NCBI GenBank assembly: GCA_046719185.1
Contig: JBDNDK010000091.1
Span: forward strand, 1 to 9,526
Source of the DNA: JBDNDK01 sp046719185
GTDB lineage: Bacteria; Armatimonadota; UBA5829
DNA length: 9,526 nt
Direction: 5' to 3'
Each line of letters begins with the position of its first letter. The first letter of the stretch is position 1. A program made the translations under genes and the position numbers. Under the pieces are notes generated by a model. That model worked only from the letters and a program-made list of their open reading frames with translations, was not told the DNA's origin and did no database searches. Below are positions 6,414 to 9,526 of this stretch, one piece after another.

Positions 6414-7745
6414 TTGGTTTCCGACAGAGGTAAAGAATGGGTTTTAAAGGAATGTAAAGACAAAGGTGTGGAGTTTATCCGACTTTGGTTTACTGATATA
6501 TTGGGTCAAATGAAAAGCTTTGCTATAACTATAGAACAGCTTGAAGATGCATTGATGGAAGGTATTGGTTTTGATGGTTCATCAATAACAGGATATCAAG
6601 ACATACAGGAAAGTGATATGATTGCTATGCCTGATCCTGAAACTTTCACAATGCTGCCATGGAGACCAGTGGAAAAGTCTGTTGCAAAAATGTTTTGTAA
6701 TGTTCTAAACCCAGATGGCAGTCCATATCAAGGTGACCCAAGATATATATTAAAAAAGAATATGCAAAGAGCAGCAGATTTAGGATATACTTTTTATGTT
6801 GGTCCAGAATTAGAATATTTTTATTTTAAGGATAAAAATGGCACTGAAATATTAGATGAAGGCAGCTATTTTGATCTTACTCCAAATGATGCAGCAAGCA
6901 ATCTTAGAAGAGATACTGTTTTATGCTTAAAAGATATGGGTATTGCTGTTGAATATAGCCACCATGAAGTATCACCTAGTCAACATGAAATAGACCTAAG
7001 ATATGATGATGCTCTCACAATGGCAGATGCTGCTATGACATATAAGTTGGTAGTTAAAGAAATTGCACTTATGCATGGTGTATATGCTACATTTATGCCT
7101 AAGCCTATATTTGGCACACATGGTAGTGGTATGCATACTCATCAATCACTATTCAGGGGTGATAATAATGCTTTCTTTGATGCTGCAGATGACTTTCATT
7201 TGTCTGATACTGCAAAACATTATATAGCTGGTTTGTTAAGACACGCTGATGAATATTGTGCAATAGTTGCACAATGGGTTAATTCATATAAAAGGCTAAT
7301 TCCCGGTTTTGAAGCACCTGTGTATAAGGCATGGTCTCAGAGAAATAGAAGTGCTTTAGTAAGAGTGCCATATTATCAACCCGGCAAAGAGAAAGCAACA
7401 AGAGCTGAATTGAGATGTCCTGATCCTGCATGTAATCCATATTTAGCTTTTTCTGTTATGCTTGCTGCTGGTTTGAAAGGTATTGAGCAGAAATATGAAT
7501 TGCCACCAGAGATGACAGAAAATCTATATGAACTCTCACAAGAAGAATTGCAAGCAAAAGGTATTGAAAGTTTACCGGGCAGCCTTGGAGAAGCTATAGC
7601 AATCACTGAAAAAAGTGAGCTTGTTAGAGAAGCTCTTGGTGATCATGCTTTTGAGAGATTCTGCTGGCTAAAGAAAAATGAATGGGATGATTTTAGAATT
7701 CAAGTGACTCAATATGAGTTAGATAAACTTCTTCCAATTTTATAG
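6414..7745 (+). CDS. glnA: Glutamine synthetase, type I (alpha-type)
   Basis: 443 residues from TTG 6414, almost exactly the usual length of GSI-alpha enzymes; an in-frame ATG at 6387 adds nine residues but lacks a ribosome site. The enzyme makes glutamine from glutamate, ammonia and ATP in the cytoplasm as a dodecamer. Visible hallmarks are FDGSSITGYQDIQESDM (53-69), the PELEYFYF metal-ligand strand, HHEVSPSQHEIDLRYDDAL, HGSGMHTHQSL, NSYKRLIPGFEAPVYKAWSQRNRSALVR, and ELRCPDPACNPYLAFSVML. The 25-residue GSI-beta insertion appears to be absent. Residue 63 is Asp where Bacillus subtilis has Arg62, the residue tied to glutamine feedback inhibition. A Tyr in NLYEL sits where GSI-beta enzymes carry the adenylylation tyrosine, but alpha enzymes are not known to be adenylylated. 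The GlnR-like gene lies immediately upstream, with a candidate operator between. Confidence 0.97.
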   Translation: MVSDRGKEWVLKECKDKGVEFIRLWFTDILGQMKSFAITIEQLEDALMEGIGFDGSSITGYQDIQESDMIAMPDPETFTMLPWRPVEKSVAKMFCNVLNPDGSPYQGDPRYILKKNMQRAADLGYTFYVGPELEYFYFKDKNGTEILDEGSYFDLTPNDAASNLRRDTVLCLKDMGIAVEYSHHEVSPSQHEIDLRYDDALTMADAAMTYKLVVKEIALMHGVYATFMPKPIFGTHGSGMHTHQSLFRGDNNAFFDAADDFHLSDTAKHYIAGLLRHADEYCAIVAQWVNSYKRLIPGFEAPVYKAWSQRNRSALVRVPYYQPGKEKATRAELRCPDPACNPYLAFSVMLAAGLKGIEQKYELPPEMTENLYELSQEELQAKGIESLPGSLGEAIAITEKSELVREALGDHAFERFCWLKKNEWDDFRIQVTQYELDKLLPIL

Positions 7746-7756
7746 AAATATTGAAT

Positions 7757-7836
7757 AATGTCATTCTGAAGCACAAAGTGCTAAATAATCTTGTCTTAAT
7801 TATTATAGATTCTTTGCTAAGGCTCAGAATGACATT
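7757..7836. repeat. 80-bp imperfect palindrome between convergent genes
   Basis: Perfect 13-bp outer arms, AATGTCATTCTGA (7757-7769) and TCAGAATGACATT (7824-7836). Further inner pairing is present: AAAG/CTTT near 7775-7778 and 7812-7815, AATCT 7787-7791 with AGATT 7807-7811, and a small AGCAC/GTGCT hairpin at 7770-7782. The outer arms resemble, from memory, the TGTCATTCTGAGC-type interspersed palindromes found in several bacterial genomes. It lies between the convergent 3' ends of glnA and the DUF72 gene. It may act as a two-way terminator or mRNA-stabilising hairpin, although no long T-run follows on either strand. It is probably a decayed MITE-like repeat. Confidence 0.75.
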
Positions 7837-7857
7837 TATTCTTTAAATAAGCTTTTT

Positions 7858-8682
7858 TCAAAACAAAATCCCCTGCATTGGGAGCATTCCCATACCTAGT
7901 ATGTTTTGCATCATTTTTACATTTCTTAAAGCAGAACCTGCATGACAATTATTGAAGAATATATACATCACCTTGGATTCGCTTGAAAGTTTTTCAATTA
8001 TTGGAATGAATTCACTTAGCTCCTCTTCTGAGTATAAATAATCATATCTAAAATCAGGGTTTGTATACCAATTGGGATTTCTGCCATGTAGTCTTAGATA
8101 GGCAATATCAGAAGTAACTGCTGGATATAATGGCATCAATTCACCTAATTTAGGTTCATCTACCACACAAAAGCCAATCCCTGACAATTTTAATGAAACC
8201 AAGTTTTTTTCAGATATCCATTCTTTGTTTCTAAACTCATATACTAATGGCAAATCTCCCATTTCATCTTGTATTGAATGCAGATATCCCCATGTTCTTG
8301 ATGATGGCTTTAATGATTCAGGAAACTGAGCTAACAAACAGCCTAATTTACCAGATTCTGCAAGAGGTTTTATACCTTCTAAAAATTGAGTGCATACTGT
8401 TTTGTCAGCTTTTATTGGTGGGATGCTTTTGAATGATTTATGGGTGATTCCTCCAAAAAGTTTTACAACAACATCAAAATCTTTTGGTGAGTTTTTGACA
8501 TAGTATTCAAACACTTTTGCTGACGGCTGTTTGTAATAGGTATAATTTATCTCAACACTATTTGGTCTATATTGATTGATATAATAAAGAAACATTTCAG
8601 AGTTTTTTATTGTTGATGGATATACTTTGCCTTTCCAATGGTCATAACTATATCCACTAGTGCCAAGTCTTATATCAGCCAT
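7858..8682 (-). CDS. DUF72 (YecE-family) TIM-barrel protein
   Basis: 274 residues, normal for the DUF72/YecE family, whose biochemical role is not settled; a TIM-barrel, nuclease-like fold has been proposed. Family blocks appear in order: GTSGYSYDHW (7-16), SVEINYTYY (42-50), VVVKLFGGITH (71-81), LLAQFPES (116-123), VYEFRNKEW (147-155), VVDEP (173-177), AYLRLHGRN (194-202) and MYIFFNNCHAGSALRN (239-254). The protein has no signal peptide or membrane segment, so it is probably cytoplasmic. Its ATG is 14 bp after the deoB stop on the same strand, with only a weak purine-rich ribosome site (TTGAGA), suggesting co-transcription or translational coupling with deoB. It converges with glnA across the palindrome at 7757-7836. 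No substrate can be assigned. Confidence 0.9.
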   Translation of the reverse strand: MADIRLGTSGYSYDHWKGKVYPSTIKNSEMFLYYINQYRPNSVEINYTYYKQPSAKVFEYYVKNSPKDFDVVVKLFGGITHKSFKSIPPIKADKTVCTQFLEGIKPLAESGKLGCLLAQFPESLKPSSRTWGYLHSIQDEMGDLPLVYEFRNKEWISEKNLVSLKLSGIGFCVVDEPKLGELMPLYPAVTSDIAYLRLHGRNPNWYTNPDFRYDYLYSEEELSEFIPIIEKLSSESKVMYIFFNNCHAGSALRNVKMMQNILGMGMLPMQGILF

Positions 8683-8696
8683 TTTCTATCTCAAAT

Positions 8697-9526
8697 CTAG
8701 CTTTTAATATATTCTGCAAATGATTCTCCAGCTAGATTATTTTTTATATTTAGAATATCTGCAAGAGTTTTTGCAAGGTCTGCAAAGGAACTTCTAATGC
8801 CTAAATTTATATTCTGATTTATATTTTTCCCATATATTAAAAGTGGCACATATTCCCTAGTGTGATCTGTTCCGGGTGTTGATGGGTCACAGCCATGATC
8901 AGCTGTGATAACTAGCATATCATTATTATTCATACTATCCATCAATTCTGGAAGCATCATATCAAACTCTTCAAGCGACTTTGCATAACCAATAGCATCA
9001 TTTCTATGACCATATAATGTATCAAAATCAACTAAATTGGTGAAGATTAAAGTATAGTTGGAAGATTTGATTGCATCTATTGTAATTTGCATTCCATGTT
9101 TGTTTGAAGTTGTATGAACAGCTTCTGTGATTCCCATACTATTAAATATATCCTCAATTTTACCAACTGCAAACACACTGCCGTTATTATCTGTTATATT
9201 ATCCAAAAGTGTTTTTGATGGAGGTGATACAGAGAAATCTTTTCTATCTGTAGTTCTCACAAATGAACCAGCTTCTCCTGTGAATGGTCTTGCTATCACT
9301 CTTTGTATGTTGTGCTCACCTACAAGCATATTTCTAGCTATTTGACAGATAGTATAAAGCTCATTTAATGGTATTATTTCTACATGGCTTGCAATTTGGA
9401 AAACACTATCAGCAGATGTATAAACAATAGGGCTTCCAGATTTAATATGTTCATTTCCAAGCTCTGCAATGATTTCAGTGCCTGATGCTGATTTATTGCC
9501 TATCACTTTCTTGCCAATTGCTTTTT
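8697..9526 (-). CDS. deoB: Phosphopentomutase (DeoB), C-terminal part
   Basis: Partial gene: the frame is open to the window edge on the minus strand, giving 275 residues of an enzyme usually about 390 long. The GTG at 9506 is internal; codons continue upstream as KAIGKK, fitting the family. DeoB interconverts ribose-1-phosphate or deoxyribose-1-phosphate with the 5-phosphates in nucleoside salvage. Visible blocks are GNKSASGTEI, GSPIVYTSADSVFQIA, ARPFTGEAGSFVRT, GKIEDIF, then the alkaline-phosphatase-superfamily metal motifs: VDFDTLYGHRND (about 9040-8999), ADHGCDPS (about 8903-8880) and DHTREYVPLLIY. The N-terminal metal Asp and the phosphorylated Thr lie outside the window. The DUF72 gene follows 14 bp after its TAG, probably in one operon. 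Leu, Ile and Asn codons look like those of the rest of the window, with no sign of recent transfer. Confidence 0.95.
   Translation of the reverse strand, partial: KAIGKKVIGNKSASGTEIIAELGNEHIKSGSPIVYTSADSVFQIASHVEIIPLNELYTICQIARNMLVGEHNIQRVIARPFTGEAGSFVRTTDRKDFSVSPPSKTLLDNITDNNGSVFAVGKIEDIFNSMGITEAVHTTSNKHGMQITIDAIKSSNYTLIFTNLVDFDTLYGHRNDAIGYAKSLEEFDMMLPELMDSMNNNDMLVITADHGCDPSTPGTDHTREYVPLLIYGKNINQNINLGIRSSFADLAKTLADILNIKNNLAGESFAEYIKS

Noticed and set aside
8247..8432. Plus-strand small reading frame inside the DUF72 gene
   Set aside because: It is antisense to conserved family blocks, with no ribosome site or promoter of note.
9127..9345. Plus-strand small reading frame inside deoB
   Set aside because: It is antisense to conserved phosphopentomutase sequence and is a shadow frame.
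9504..9506. GTG as the start of phosphopentomutase
   Set aside because: The frame continues upstream to the window edge with family-like residues, and about 110 N-terminal residues would otherwise be missing.
1..9526. CRISPR array, insertion sequence or prophage genes
   Set aside because: No regularly spaced repeats, transposase or integrase motifs, or phage structural proteins were seen on either strand.

Overview
The window is an AT-rich, gene-dense piece of a bacterial chromosome with six protein genes on or running along it plus one cut at each edge. The taxon cannot be fixed without a search. A GlnR-like atypical response regulator next to a type I-alpha glutamine synthetase points to an actinobacterial or Chloroflexota-type (Terrabacteria) lineage. 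The AT-rich composition and a TGTCATTCTGA-type palindromic repeat make a low-GC Chloroflexota/Dehalococcoidia-like or low-GC actinobacterial genome my best guess, at low confidence.

Layout. 1-1524 (+): the C-terminal 507 residues of a type I restriction endonuclease subunit HsdR, cut by the window edge. 1585-3996 (+): a full-length ComEC/Rec2 DNA-uptake channel, possibly read through from hsdR and possibly also from its own extended -10 promoter. 4085-5245 (+): an orphan ParB-family protein whose usual C-terminal end is replaced by a cysteine-rich, probably zinc-binding tail. Its promoter region is covered by a 9-bp inverted repeat, and the gene ends in a strong intrinsic terminator. 5305-5577: an AT-rich gene-free stretch. 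5646-6314 (+): a GlnR-like OmpR-family regulator with a degenerate receiver. 6414-7745 (+): glutamine synthetase glnA, starting at TTG. 7757-7836: a long imperfect palindrome between convergent genes. 8682-7858 (-): a DUF72/YecE-family TIM-barrel protein. 9526-8697 (-): the C-terminal part of phosphopentomutase deoB, 14 bp upstream of the DUF72 gene and probably in the same operon.

How the genes work together. The clearest functional unit is the glnR-like gene and glnA. The regulator has a near-textbook sigma70-type promoter of its own. Between it and glnA lie two GAAAC elements exactly 11 bp apart, over the -35 region of a good glnA -10 box. That is the expected geometry for activation by an OmpR/PhoB-family dimer and matches part of the known actinobacterial GlnR box. 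hsdR and comEC place a DNA-restriction gene beside a DNA-import gene. deoB and the DUF72 gene form a short divergent-side operon in nucleoside salvage. No RNA genes, CRISPR arrays, transposases or phage genes were seen. I found no self-evident new multi-gene system. The most unusual items are the Cys-tailed orphan ParB with its palindromic operator, and the GlnR-glnA regulatory module in an AT-rich genome.
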